Below are positions 26,085 through 35,758 of a stretch of 64,000 nucleotides of DNA, piece after piece (the first letter of the stretch is position 1; each line of letters starts with the position of its first letter). The notes below the pieces were generated by a model. It searched no databases. It had not been told where the DNA came from and worked only from the letters and a program-made list of their open reading frames with translations. A program made the position numbers and the translations under genes. Location of the stretch: the NCBI GenBank assembly GCA_024235795.1, contig JACKLR010000001.1:1426001-1490000 (forward strand), given 5' to 3'. The stretch comes from Burkholderiales bacterium. GTDB lineage: Bacteria; Pseudomonadota; Gammaproteobacteria; Burkholderiales; Nitrosomonadaceae.

Positions 26085-27749
26085 ATGTCAAAACCCGTTA
26101 GCCAGATTCATCAACTCATCATTGACGACAAAACACTCTGGACTGATTTAATTCATGGTCTGAAAGGTATAGAGAAAGAAGGTCTTAGAATTACATCGGA
26201 TGGCGCCCTATCAACAGCGCCCCATCCGGTTTCATTAGGCGCCGCATTAACGCACCCGCATATCACCACCGATTTTTCTGAAGCATTATTGGAGCTCATC
26301 ACCCCGGCAATGTCTGATGAGAATGAACTGGCAAATTATTTAACCGATCTGCACAAATATGTCTGCACCCATATCGGCGATGAATTGCTGTTGGCTGCAA
26401 GCATGCCCGTGGGTGACTTACATGATTCGGTAATTCCTATTGCAGCGTATGGCTCTTCCAATGTGGGAAAAATGAAACATATATACCGGAGAGGTTTAAG
26501 CCATCGCTACGGTCGCTGTATGCAAGTTATTGCAGGTATTCATTTCAACTACTCACCGCCCGAATCGTTTTGGCCGGGATTTCAGCAATTGATGAAAAAC
26601 ACCAGCGATCTGCAATCATTTAGAACGAATACTTATATGGGCATGATCAGAAATATGCAACGTTACGGCTGGCTCATTCTGTATTTATTCGGCGCATCAC
26701 CGGCTGTCAGCAAAAGCTTCATCGAAAGCCGCCGTTCTGTTCACACTGCTGCATTTGAACGATTCCAGAATGCGACTTATTACAAGCCTTATGCAACATC
26801 TTTGAGAATGAGCGAAGTAGGTTATGTTAACCCCGTGCAAAGAATGTTCCACATTTCGTTTAACAGCATCGAGGATTACATCCGTGATTTGCGCAAGGCA
26901 ACATCGGCCTCTTTTCTGGATTATGAAAGAATCGGTGTACACGAGTGCGGCGAATACCGTCAGCTGAGCACTAGTTTCTTGCAAATTGAAAATGAATACT
27001 ACACCCCTGTGCGTCCAAAACAATCGACGATTTCCAATGAACGGCCCACGCAAGCGTTGCAACACAGAGGCATTCAATATATTGAATTGCGGTCTCTGGA
27101 TATTGATTTCTTCGAACCAACGGGCATTTCTACAGAAACAATGCGGTTTTTGGAAGCGTTTAATCTGTTTTGCCTGCTCCAGGAAAGCCCTCACCATGAC
27201 ATGGAGCATCATGCAGAAATTAATCGCAATATGCTGTTAGCCGCCATTCAAGGCAGAGCGCCAGCCCTTAAATTATCCAATAATGGACAGGAGATTCGCC
27301 TACAACACTGGGCGTTAGAACTATGTCAGGAAATGCAGCCGGTTTGCGAGATGCTGGATAATGGTCATGACAACCGGCCTTATACGACAACCCTACAAAA
27401 ACAAATAGAAGCAATTCGTTATCCGGAATGCACACCGTCAGCGAGAATGTTGTCAACACTGCTCGACCAAAAGCTTTCAGTAACTGAACTGGTGTTGCAG
27501 AAGTCACAAGAATACACTGAGTATTTCAAACAAAACGCGCTCAACGATTCGACCAGAAAACAATTCGATTTACAGGTACAGACATCCCTTCAGGAATTTG
27601 AGCGATTGAATAACGCGCATCAGATCCCTTTTGAACAGTATCTCTGCAATTATTTTGCCGACGGTGAAACAACAGAAAATCAGCATGCGTTGAATAACGC
27701 CGTTCACCATGGCCAATGCTGCGTTCAGATGAATAGCAGACAATCATGA
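26085..27749 (+). CDS. gshA: glutamate-cysteine ligase (E. coli type)
   Basis: ATP-dependent ligation of glutamate and cysteine, the first and limiting step of glutathione synthesis. The 554 residues follow the E. coli GshA plan: GIEKEGLRI (the glutamate/metal-binding start of the active site), TTDFSEALLELITP, YGSSNVGKMKHIYRRGLSHRYG and IAGIHFNYS, and IQYIELRSLDIDFFEPTGIS. The C-terminal 30 residues extend slightly beyond the usual end. It may cooperate with the two GST-fold proteins encoded convergently just downstream, beyond the second MITE-like element. Confidence 0.95.
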   Translation: MSKPVSQIHQLIIDDKTLWTDLIHGLKGIEKEGLRITSDGALSTAPHPVSLGAALTHPHITTDFSEALLELITPAMSDENELANYLTDLHKYVCTHIGDELLLAASMPVGDLHDSVIPIAAYGSSNVGKMKHIYRRGLSHRYGRCMQVIAGIHFNYSPPESFWPGFQQLMKNTSDLQSFRTNTYMGMIRNMQRYGWLILYLFGASPAVSKSFIESRRSVHTAAFERFQNATYYKPYATSLRMSEVGYVNPVQRMFHISFNSIEDYIRDLRKATSASFLDYERIGVHECGEYRQLSTSFLQIENEYYTPVRPKQSTISNERPTQALQHRGIQYIELRSLDIDFFEPTGISTETMRFLEAFNLFCLLQESPHHDMEHHAEINRNMLLAAIQGRAPALKLSNNGQEIRLQHWALELCQEMQPVCEMLDNGHDNRPYTTTLQKQIEAIRYPECTPSARMLSTLLDQKLSVTELVLQKSQEYTEYFKQNALNDSTRKQFDLQVQTSLQEFERLNNAHQIPFEQYLCNYFADGETTENQHALNNAVHHGQCCVQMNSRQS

Positions 27750-27865
27750 ACTTCGAAACCCGTCCTTTCATATCGAAGAATCATTACTGGGTAAAGTTTT
27801 GAAACAGAATATGTTCACCCCCACCTTCGGCCTGTCGGTCATTTTAATTCCTGTTTTTCCCTTAA

Positions 27866-28004
27866 GGGCGTCTCTAAAAATTCATAATTCTAATTAAGGC
27901 GAGGCCAGTTTTTGTTGATAGCAAAAAATTTTGACGCAGCATATGATTGATATGCAAGGAAACATTTTTTGTAAACAACGAAGTATTGATTTTTAGAGGT
28001 GCCC
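27866..28004. repeat. MITE-like element, copy 2 (139 bp)
   Basis: Second copy of the element at 5827-5967, in opposite orientation. Ends are GGGCGTCTCTAAAAAT and ATTTTTAGAGGTGCCC. Both sides carry TTAA (27862-27865 and 28005-28008), a 4-bp target duplication. It lies between the convergent ends of gshA and a GST gene, as copy 1 lies between two convergent genes. Confidence 0.85.
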
Positions 28005-28013
28005 TTAATACGT

Positions 28014-28634
28014 TTACAGTTCTAAATTGATGCGCTTTACACTATTGCGCTGACTAAAACTATGGTGCCAGTGCTTAATATTTTTATATTGAATACCCAA
28101 GTCAATATCCACCCGTTTTGCATGGATACAGGCTGCAAACAAGGTACAGTCAGCTATTGTTGGTGTGTTAGCTGTAACAAACTCCCTACCGTTTAACTTC
28201 AGATCAAGCAATTCCAGGACAACAGGTAATTTGGCTCTTGCCGCATCTGCGATGGCAAAAACCTGGTTCTTGTCACTGAAAAACGGTTGCGTGTGAAAAA
28301 AAATCTGCGCAACAGGATTAAAGATGTTCAATTCTATAAAACGTTCGATTTGACGCGTGTAAGCGCGTTCCAACGGCGTTCGGCCGATCATGCATGGCTC
28401 CGGATAAAGTTCCTCCAGATATTCCATGATAACCAGCGACTCGGTGAGGTAGCTGCCATTTTCAAGTCCCAATACAGGCACTGCACCAAGCGGGTTTTTT
28501 TTCAGAAAACCGGGTTGCCGGTGTTCGCCTTTCTTAAAATCAACATTTCCAAACGGAATGTTCAATCCTTTTTCAGCACAGTAAAGCCTGAGTTTAATGG
28601 GATTGGGCGCCATGGCGAAATCAAGAATTTTCAT
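28014..28634 (-). CDS. glutathione S-transferase family protein
   Basis: A 206-residue GST. The thioredoxin-fold N-terminal domain (MKILDFAMAPNPIKLRLYCAEKG with the AMAPNP start, then KKNPLGAVPVLGLENGSYLTESLVIMEYLEE) carries the cis-Pro VPVL and the glutathione-binding ES pair. An all-helical C-terminal domain contains TPTIADCTLFAAC with the conserved N-cap box. It overlaps the stop of the upstream GST-like gene by 14 bases and so is its operon partner. The gene ends six bases before the target duplication of the MITE-like element. Confidence 0.9.
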   Translation of the reverse strand: MKILDFAMAPNPIKLRLYCAEKGLNIPFGNVDFKKGEHRQPGFLKKNPLGAVPVLGLENGSYLTESLVIMEYLEELYPEPCMIGRTPLERAYTRQIERFIELNIFNPVAQIFFHTQPFFSDKNQVFAIADAARAKLPVVLELLDLKLNGREFVTANTPTIADCTLFAACIHAKRVDIDLGIQYKNIKHWHHSFSQRNSVKRINLEL

Positions 28635-29367
28635 CAGTTTTTTGTCCCAATTGTCCCCCCTGGATAAGTTCAGGAAAATATTTTGATGTCATGCGTTGAC
28701 AGTAATCGACGAGGTTCTGCTTGCCCAACGCATATTCCTTAACCGGAGACTCAATTGGGCAAACCATTGTGTTAACCAGAAATCCGTAAGCCGTTGCGTC
28801 AAGACTGGTCGGTTTGTCTCCCATAAAATAAGGTTTGTCTGCCAGAAAATCAGAAATCGCATCCAAATCAATACGGCCAAGTTGGAAGATTTCCTCGCTG
28901 CTATGCCGGCCAATGCCCTGTCCGTAAATTTGTTTGCGTATACTTCTCCGATAAATCCCGGCAACAACATCGCTTATCACTGGCGGAAAAACATGAAAAA
29001 TCGCAGCCTTGTTTGTTTGCCAGTTTTCCTCTGTAAACTGCCAACGTGTGTACATGGTGATCCAGAATAAATGCTCTTCAAATAACCGCCGCATAGACAA
29101 ACTGACAGCTTTCTGAGAAGGCGTTAAGTCGGCATCCAACGTATCACCGTATTTTTTAATGAGGTATTGAATAATCAAATCGCTGTCTGCAATTTTCTCG
29201 TCGCCATCTTCTATAAAAGGCAATTTTCCTTTGGGCGATTTTGGCGGAATGCTATGAACAATTTCATACGGCATTTCAGTCAGACGCAGATATGTTTCCA
29301 GTTTGCAGCAAAAATGGCTAAGGTTAGGAATATTCCAGGTACGGATAAACTGATGTAACTTGATCAT
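28621..29367 (-). CDS. GST-fold protein of the metaxin/Faxc-like type
   Basis: A 248-residue protein from ATG 29367: HQFIRTWNIPNLSHFCCKLE replaces the usual GST nucleophile region with an N-x-S-x-F-C-C motif, followed by KGKLPFIEDGDEKIADSDLI and a helical C-terminal domain (DKPYFMGDKPTSLDATAYGF). This pattern belongs to the Faxc/Tom37-metaxin branch of the GST superfamily, bacterial members of which often stand alone. Activity toward glutathione is uncertain. The frame extends to 29430, but GTTACT-ATG with the family start HQF favours 29367. Confidence 0.85.
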   Translation of the reverse strand: MIKLHQFIRTWNIPNLSHFCCKLETYLRLTEMPYEIVHSIPPKSPKGKLPFIEDGDEKIADSDLIIQYLIKKYGDTLDADLTPSQKAVSLSMRRLFEEHLFWITMYTRWQFTEENWQTNKAAIFHVFPPVISDVVAGIYRRSIRKQIYGQGIGRHSSEEIFQLGRIDLDAISDFLADKPYFMGDKPTSLDATAYGFLVNTMVCPIESPVKEYALGKQNLVDYCQRMTSKYFPELIQGGQLGQKTDENS

Positions 29368-29528
29368 AGTAACTTTCCTTATAACTTTTATTTCGCAAGT
29401 TAGTGTAGGGCAAAAACTTTCGATTTGCAAGTCATAAATTCTGCCGTAACGCGCTCAGCTTTTTATACAACTGAAATTAGCTGAGGAACGCCATAGCTTA
29501 TTTGGAATTAATCGTTCTACAAATAATA

Positions 29529-29606
29529 TGTGTGAAAATATTACACGATCTATTGACATACCATTTTTTCGCGCATATAGTTGTCAAATGTGGGAAAAAT
29601 TTACGC
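29529..29606 (+). promoter_or_regulatory. promoter with paired operator-like sites for the exopolysaccharide operon
   Basis: TTGACA (29553-29558), a 17-base spacer and TATAGT (29576-29581) form a near-consensus sigma70 promoter. TGTGTGAAAATATTACACG (29529-29547) lies just upstream of -35 and TGTGGGAAAAATTTACGC (29589-29606) downstream of -10. The same arrangement of TCTATTGACAT and TGTGGG-AAAATTTAC occurs before the 42.9-kb barrel gene. The downstream site suggests repression. A 178-base leader separates it from the first gene. Confidence 0.65.
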
Positions 29607-29783
29607 TTATTTGCTAGCTATGACGCTAAACAGAATAATAGCTAGTTATCCATTCGGGATTATCGGAAAACTTTAAGCAGGATTAAAACCCAAATAGGGC
29701 GAGCAACATGCTGCTGCAGTAGGCAGTCTTTGCTGAAATTACAACAATTTAAGATGCAATATTGATAGTCAGGTTGAAGCGCG

Positions 29784-31085
29784 ATGAAACGAATATTAAT
29801 CTATTCTCATGATACGTTTGGATTGGGCAATATACGACGCATGTTGTCAATTGCAAAGCATCTTGTTTCCGAACACAAGGATTACAGCGTGCTGTTATTG
29901 TCCGGTTCACCCATGTTGCATGCCTTTCGGATTCCCCAGCAGCTTGACTATATAAAGCTGCCCTGTTTACAGCGCGATGAACTGGGCATGTACGGCGTAA
30001 GAAGCCTGGGAATCGACATGACAGACACCCTAAAGCTTCGTTCCAACCTGATACGCAGCACTGTCGAGGACTATCAACCGGATATCGTGATGATAGACAA
30101 AAAACCCCTGGGCATCTGCGCAGAATTAGAACCCGCACTCGATTACTTGAAAAAGCGGCGCAATCCCCCCGGAGTAATTCTGTTGTTGCGCGACATTCTG
30201 GACAGTCCCGAAGTCACCAGGAAAATATGGCAAAAAAGAGGATATTTTGATGCCATCGAAAACTACTATGATCGCATTCTTGTGGTTGGACAGCCGGAAA
30301 TTTTTGATATTGCATCCGAATACGATTTCCCGTCAGCGGCTGCAGAAAAAATTGAATACTGTGGTTATATCCGCCGGGAATCGGGCTTAAAAAACAGGGA
30401 AGAAATTCTCACAGAACTGGGCTTGAACGATCGACAGAAACTTTTGCTGATCACCCCCGGTGGCGGCAAAGATGGCACACATCTCGTTACCAACTACTTA
30501 AAAGCGATTAAAACAGTTTCCAGCCAGCACTTCCATTCATTAGTCCTATGCGGTCCGGAAATGATGGAAGCCTGCCAGGAACTCGTCAATACTCAGGCCA
30601 GAGGGTGCAACGGCATCACGATTCGAAATTTTACCGATGATCTGATGAGTTATATGAATGCGGCAGACGGCGTTATTTCCATGTTCGGATACAACACTAT
30701 GTGCGAAATTCTGACGTTGCAGAAACCAGCCATTGTCATTCCTCGAGTACGGCCTGTTAAGGAACAATGGATACGCGCTATGCGCATGACTGAAATGGGG
30801 ATCGTGAAGGCGATACATCCCGATCAGCTCAATACGAAGAATCTCAAACGCGCAGTGAACGCCCTTTTATCAAAGCAGTATTCAGTGCCATCCGGGAAAA
30901 CAATCAAACTGGACGGATTGCCCAATATTAAACGTTTTATTACAGCGTATATGCAGGAAATCAGTCAACGCAAATCGATTCGTGTTAAATCATGCACAAC
31001 TGCTCAAGGCTTACATCAAGCTGATTTGAGTGAACAGACTGAATCGATGGCAGAAGTCGCTATTGAACATTTTTCGCGAGACTAG
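29784..31085 (+). CDS. predicted glycosyltransferase, COG4671-like (GT-B fold)
   Basis: A 433-residue cytoplasmic GT-B-type transferase. The N-terminal loop YSHDTFGLGNIRRMLSIAKH resembles the MurG/UGT-like glycine loop (GxGxxxR), and the C-terminal nucleotide-sugar site is YMNAADGVISMFGYNTMCEI with KPAIVIPRVRPVKEQ. It is a distant paralogue of the transferase at 39.0 kb. It is the first gene of the exopolysaccharide operon. The donor sugar cannot be read from sequence. The tail after residue 390 is polar and not conserved in appearance. Confidence 0.82.
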   Translation: MKRILIYSHDTFGLGNIRRMLSIAKHLVSEHKDYSVLLLSGSPMLHAFRIPQQLDYIKLPCLQRDELGMYGVRSLGIDMTDTLKLRSNLIRSTVEDYQPDIVMIDKKPLGICAELEPALDYLKKRRNPPGVILLLRDILDSPEVTRKIWQKRGYFDAIENYYDRILVVGQPEIFDIASEYDFPSAAAEKIEYCGYIRRESGLKNREEILTELGLNDRQKLLLITPGGGKDGTHLVTNYLKAIKTVSSQHFHSLVLCGPEMMEACQELVNTQARGCNGITIRNFTDDLMSYMNAADGVISMFGYNTMCEILTLQKPAIVIPRVRPVKEQWIRAMRMTEMGIVKAIHPDQLNTKNLKRAVNALLSKQYSVPSGKTIKLDGLPNIKRFITAYMQEISQRKSIRVKSCTTAQGLHQADLSEQTESMAEVAIEHFSRD

Positions 31086-31159
31086 GATTTTCCGTGGCGG
31101 CAATAACATGTGCTGACTTGGCTACTTGCACAGCACTTAACGAATAACAGGAAAAGAAG

Positions 31160-32491
31160 ATGAGTGATTACTCCCAGGAAAATAGTGTGTGTCAAAAAAT
31201 GCAAAACACCGGAACCGATGAAGTAGACGATAAATCAAGGGTCGGCATTTTGTTGAAACGATATCCCAAACTTTCTGAAACTTTCATTCTGAATGAAATT
31301 TTAGGATTGGAAAAACATCATACTCCTTTGCATATTTTTTCTTTGTATCAACCGACTGACAGTGTCTGCAATCCTGCAGTCATGGATGTTAAGGCCCCGG
31401 TAACGATTCTTGAAAATGAACATGCCAGCATTAAACAGATTGTGAGAAGCCATGTCAAACTGGCCAGACGGAATCCGTGGCGTTATCTTGGCGCCATAAA
31501 ACAGGTTATGTTGCGCAACGAATCCAACAGATTGCGGGATTTTCTGCACGCGGAATTACTCGTCGACAAACTCATCTTCCATAACATCAAACATCTTCAT
31601 ACGCATTTTATTGCCGAACCTGCGAGCGTGGCAGAAATTGCCTGCAGACTGGCGGGAATTCCTTTCAGCATTTCGGCGCATGCCAAGGATATTTATCTAT
31701 CCAGCGCCGAAACCTTGGCGCGGAAATTGAAAGCGGCAAGCTTCACAGTAACCTGTACTGACTACAACAAAAAACACCTACAGGTGCTCGCGGATCAAAA
31801 TCAAAATGTACACAGGATGTATCATGGAATTGATTTGAAAATATTCGACGAGGCATACACGACTGAAGCAAAGCCGTCTGCGCCGCCGCTGATTATGAGT
31901 GTTGGACGATTACGGGAGAAAAAAGGTTTTCCAACGCTGATTGCCGCTTGCAAGCATTTGCTGGAAATGCACATTGATTTCCAATGTGTTATTGCAGGAT
32001 ATGGGCCTGACCGAGACCGTTTGCAGGCCCAAATAGACGAACTCGGCCTTCAAGCGCATATAGCACTGGCAGGGAAGCTACCACATCAGGAGATACTTCG
32101 CTTATACAAACAAGCGACCATTTTTACGCTGCCCTGCCAAATTGCCACGGATGGTGATCGCGACGGCATCCCGAATGTGTTGCTCGAAGCGATGGCAATG
32201 CGTCTGCCGGTTGTTTCAACAAATATTTCAGGTGTGCCGGAAGTGATCACCGAAGGCATCAATGGTTATCTCGTACAACCCAAAGATGCCGACGCACTGG
32301 CCAATGCATTAAAAAAATTGCTGCTCAATCCGTCGCTTTGTCAGCAGTTCGGCACTGCGGGACGCTTATTAATCGAAAAGGAATTTTCGATCAGTATGAA
32401 TCTTCAACGCCTTATCAGCCTCCTGCAGCAATCGATCGATAACAGCATGAGAGTGGTTGAGAAAGGAGTGCAAGCTCATGCCACAAAATAA
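31160..32491 (+). CDS. family 4 glycosyltransferase (first of two paralogues)
   Basis: A 443-residue GT4 enzyme: acceptor-side N-terminal domain with YPKLSETFILNEI and ISAHAKDIY, and donor-binding C-terminal domain with SVGRLREKKGFPTLIAACKH and the E-x7-E region DGIPNVLLEAMAMRLPVVST. The sequence is clearly related over its length to the next gene (shared FxRLTETFIxNEI, AHAKDIY, DGDRDGIPNV), so the two arose by duplication. Such enzymes add sugars with retention from a nucleotide donor onto a lipid-linked acceptor at the inner membrane. Confidence 0.88.
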   Translation: MSDYSQENSVCQKMQNTGTDEVDDKSRVGILLKRYPKLSETFILNEILGLEKHHTPLHIFSLYQPTDSVCNPAVMDVKAPVTILENEHASIKQIVRSHVKLARRNPWRYLGAIKQVMLRNESNRLRDFLHAELLVDKLIFHNIKHLHTHFIAEPASVAEIACRLAGIPFSISAHAKDIYLSSAETLARKLKAASFTVTCTDYNKKHLQVLADQNQNVHRMYHGIDLKIFDEAYTTEAKPSAPPLIMSVGRLREKKGFPTLIAACKHLLEMHIDFQCVIAGYGPDRDRLQAQIDELGLQAHIALAGKLPHQEILRLYKQATIFTLPCQIATDGDRDGIPNVLLEAMAMRLPVVSTNISGVPEVITEGINGYLVQPKDADALANALKKLLLNPSLCQQFGTAGRLLIEKEFSISMNLQRLISLLQQSIDNSMRVVEKGVQAHATK

Positions 32492-33797
32492 CACTGCAAC
32501 GATTGCATATATCCTGAAAGGTTTTCCGAGGCTGACGGAAACGTTTATCGCCAACGAAATTTACCTGCTTGAGCGACTGGGCACAAAACTGATCTTATTC
32601 TCCATTAAAGCAGGCGAATCGGGGAAAAAACAGGCGGTCGTCGATAAAATACACTCTCCGCTCACTTATCTGCCAAAAGTTTCGTCATTATCCGGCAGTT
32701 TTCTGCCACTCTGGTTAATCATGAATCTCAGGCCGTATTTATTGCATCATTGGAAAATTTTTCGTGCCCGGCCAGCCGGTTATTGCAATGCCTTGAAGCA
32801 TGCATTATCTCTGGCCTATAAACACCGGCCTGGCCGATTCCGGATACGCAAGGTATTTATTAAAGAATTCGTTCAGGCTGGTTTCATCGCCAGCCAGATA
32901 CATCACAATCCCGATATCCGTCTGCTACACGCGCACTTTTGTCACGGTGCAACGACGGTAACATGGTTTGCCAGCCTGATGACCGGCCTGCCCTTCAGTT
33001 TTACCGCACACGCCAAGGATATTTATCAAAAACAACTCAATCCCGGCGATTTGCTGCAGCAGAAATTGCAGGCGGCTGAATTTGTAACAACCTGCACCAA
33101 GGCAAATTATCATCATTTATGTGCGCTGCACAATAAACCGCAGAATGTTCACACCATCTACCACGGACTTGACGTTAAAAAATTTGCGCCAAAAAAACTG
33201 GCGGCTGTTGACGGTGCCGTACCGCTGATTCTGGCGGTTGGCCGGCATGTCGAAAAAAAGGGATTCATCTTCCTGATCGAAGCATGTGAACATCTTCGCA
33301 CCGCAGGAATTCAGTTTCAGTGTGAAATTATCGGTGAATCAGGCGACCAGACCGAAATTATTCGGCAAGCCATAGACAGCAGACAGCTGGATAAGCAGGT
33401 TACACTCAGGCAAGCGGTTACTCAGGAAGCGCTGAAGAACCTGTATCAACGGGCCACGATTTTCGTTTTGCCATGCATTATTACTGCGGATGGAGACCGT
33501 GACGGGATTCCCAATGTCATGGCTGAGGCCATGGCAACCGGTTTGCCAATAATCTCCACACCTGTCTCGGGCATTCCCGAACTGGTAGCGCATAATGCCA
33601 ATGGTCTGCTGGTTCCACCGCGTAATGGACAGGAACTCGCACACGCACTACAAACACTGATACAAGACGCTGAATTAAGAAACAAACTGGGTAATGCGGC
33701 ACGGCAGACTATTTGCGAGCTGTTTGATTCCAGCGAGACGACACTTGTCCTGCTGCAATTATTCCAGCAGACATTACACGCGGAACAAACGGCATGA
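32478..33797 (+). CDS. family 4 glycosyltransferase (second paralogue)
   Basis: A 439-residue GT4 enzyme with KGFPRLTETFIANEIYLLER, FTAHAKDIYQKQL, AVGRHVEKKGFIFLIEACEH and DGIPNVMAEAMATGLPIIST. ATG 32478 is chosen because AAAGGAG stands about ten bases before it; it overlaps the previous stop. It overlaps the next gene by four bases. As a paralogue of the preceding transferase it probably adds a different sugar to the same growing chain. Confidence 0.88.
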   Translation: MPQNNTATIAYILKGFPRLTETFIANEIYLLERLGTKLILFSIKAGESGKKQAVVDKIHSPLTYLPKVSSLSGSFLPLWLIMNLRPYLLHHWKIFRARPAGYCNALKHALSLAYKHRPGRFRIRKVFIKEFVQAGFIASQIHHNPDIRLLHAHFCHGATTVTWFASLMTGLPFSFTAHAKDIYQKQLNPGDLLQQKLQAAEFVTTCTKANYHHLCALHNKPQNVHTIYHGLDVKKFAPKKLAAVDGAVPLILAVGRHVEKKGFIFLIEACEHLRTAGIQFQCEIIGESGDQTEIIRQAIDSRQLDKQVTLRQAVTQEALKNLYQRATIFVLPCIITADGDRDGIPNVMAEAMATGLPIISTPVSGIPELVAHNANGLLVPPRNGQELAHALQTLIQDAELRNKLGNAARQTICELFDSSETTLVLLQLFQQTLHAEQTA

Positions 33798-35758
33798 GCA
33801 CCGTTGCAACTGAGAAAACGCTCAACAATGCTTTCTGGAACATGGCGCTTGAGACCTATTCACCGCAGCAACGGATCGATTATTTTTGTCGGCGGAAGAA
33901 TGTTCGTTTTTTTCCGGTACTGGACGATGAAATGACGAACAAGGCAATCATTGACGCGATTCTCGACAATCGGTTCGATTTCAACGGCGAGCGGTTTCAA
34001 TTGCCACAGCCGATCGACTGGCTGAAAAATCCAAGCGACGATATCGAATGGCAAATTCTTTTACATAAATTCTACTATGCGCCCGGGCTTGGAAAAATAT
34101 GGCAGGAAACCGGCGATTCGCGTTATTTGCTTCAATGGATTAACCTGACAGACAGTTGGATAACGCAAACCCCTGTTGATTTTATCGCACCGGAAGTTAC
34201 CGGCCGCCGTGTACAAAACTGGATTTATGCCTGGTACTACTTTGTATCTACATCTAAAAACCGATGTATCGACGCCGAATTTCATGACCGTTTTCTGTAT
34301 TCGCTGAACCAGCAGGTAAACTACCTCTGCCAACATCTGGCGCCGGCACGCAACCACAGAACCATTGCGCTCTATTCAATTTTTCTGGCATCGATCGTTT
34401 TTCCCGAGATGGCTGATGCGCATCATTGGCGTGAATTTTCATTACACGAGATCTACCAGAATGTCATGCAGGATTTACTGGAAGATGGCGTGCAGTGCGA
34501 ATTGTCGACCGATTACCATCATCTGGTATTAAGAAATTATCTGGCAATACGCAGACTGGCAAAGCTAAACAACATAGCAATTAAAGCGGATATGGATGAA
34601 CGGCTTAATCGTGCGCTCGATTTTGCCATGTATGCGCATAAGCCGGACGGTGAAGTGCCCTCCTTCAGCGACGGCGATGTGCGCAGTTTTCACGAACTGC
34701 TGTTTCAGGGTGCTGCCCTCTATCAGCGCGAGGATTTGCTGTACGTCGCAACTCAAGGAAAAAAAGGAATCCCGCCACGCAACTTGCACGCCAGATTCGA
34801 CAACAGTGGTTACTATATTTTGCGCAGCGGTTGGGGACAGTCTGAAACGGCTTTTCAGGATGAACGTTATTTCATGCTGGACTGTGGTCCGCTCGGCGCA
34901 GGTAATCACGGACATCTGGATGCGCTAAGTTTTGAGGCGGCTGCATTTGGACGATCCCTGATAGTGGATCCGGCCAGATATACCTATCATGAAAACGGCG
35001 AAGTTAACTGGCGCGTAAAATTCCGCAGCACCGAATCGCATAATACGGTGCTGGTCGACGGCAAAAATCAAACGCGTTATGTTCCTGGTCCTGCACGATA
35101 CAAAATTAAAGGCCCCGCACCCGAAACCCGGTTGCACGCCCTGATTCAGAAAGATAATTTTGTCTATCTGCACGGATCCGCGAAGAGCTTTGAGTACGAT
35201 GCGGTGCATCACCGCCAGATTCTTTTCGTCAATGGCGAGTACTGGATTATAGTCGACACCCTGAACGGCTGTTCAGAGCATCGTTACGAATTGCTGTTCC
35301 ACCTTTCGCCGCATGCCAGTCAATCGTTCAGTCAGAAAACCAGCAACGCAACCTGCCAGGTGGTATATCCCAACCTGGTAGTCGCAACGCCATTCGATAA
35401 CGCGCAGCAACTGATCACTGAAAACGGATTTGTTTCCAAACGATACGGCGAAAAAAATGCCGCACCCGTGCTGCGTTTTGTAAAACATGCACGGCGTACT
35501 GTTTTTGTTACCGTGCTCTACCCCTTCAAAAATAATGCGCCTGATCTACAGATATCGGTTTTGAAGCGATATGGCAGCGCCAGCAATCAAGCCGGCTTTA
35601 ACCATCCTGCAACAACCGGCTTGGTGATCAAGACCGCCTTTCAAGCGCAAGCAACAAACGGGCTAATTGACAGCTGTTTTTGTCCGGCTCCGGAACATGG
35701 CGATGCGATTAAGGGCAGCTGGACCAGAAACGTCAAATTAAAACGAGGAGATAACTGA
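33794..35758 (+). CDS. heparinase II/III-like polysaccharide lyase
   Basis: A 654-residue protein with the two-domain plan of heparinase II/III and alginate lyase families: an N-terminal alpha/alpha toroid (through residue about 330) and a C-terminal beta-sandwich. ARNHRTIALYSIFLAS near residue 186 corresponds to the catalytic Asn-His-Arg region, and GAGNHGHLDALSFEAAAFG near 370 and ARYTYHENGEVNWRVKFRST to the His/Tyr-containing metal and catalytic segment. No signal peptide is visible, although such a lyase normally acts in the periplasm. Eliminative cleavage needs uronic acids, which fits the UDP-glucuronate genes at the end of the cluster. It overlaps its neighbours on both sides. Confidence 0.85.
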   Translation: MSTVATEKTLNNAFWNMALETYSPQQRIDYFCRRKNVRFFPVLDDEMTNKAIIDAILDNRFDFNGERFQLPQPIDWLKNPSDDIEWQILLHKFYYAPGLGKIWQETGDSRYLLQWINLTDSWITQTPVDFIAPEVTGRRVQNWIYAWYYFVSTSKNRCIDAEFHDRFLYSLNQQVNYLCQHLAPARNHRTIALYSIFLASIVFPEMADAHHWREFSLHEIYQNVMQDLLEDGVQCELSTDYHHLVLRNYLAIRRLAKLNNIAIKADMDERLNRALDFAMYAHKPDGEVPSFSDGDVRSFHELLFQGAALYQREDLLYVATQGKKGIPPRNLHARFDNSGYYILRSGWGQSETAFQDERYFMLDCGPLGAGNHGHLDALSFEAAAFGRSLIVDPARYTYHENGEVNWRVKFRSTESHNTVLVDGKNQTRYVPGPARYKIKGPAPETRLHALIQKDNFVYLHGSAKSFEYDAVHHRQILFVNGEYWIIVDTLNGCSEHRYELLFHLSPHASQSFSQKTSNATCQVVYPNLVVATPFDNAQQLITENGFVSKRYGEKNAAPVLRFVKHARRTVFVTVLYPFKNNAPDLQISVLKRYGSASNQAGFNHPATTGLVIKTAFQAQATNGLIDSCFCPAPEHGDAIKGSWTRNVKLKRGDN

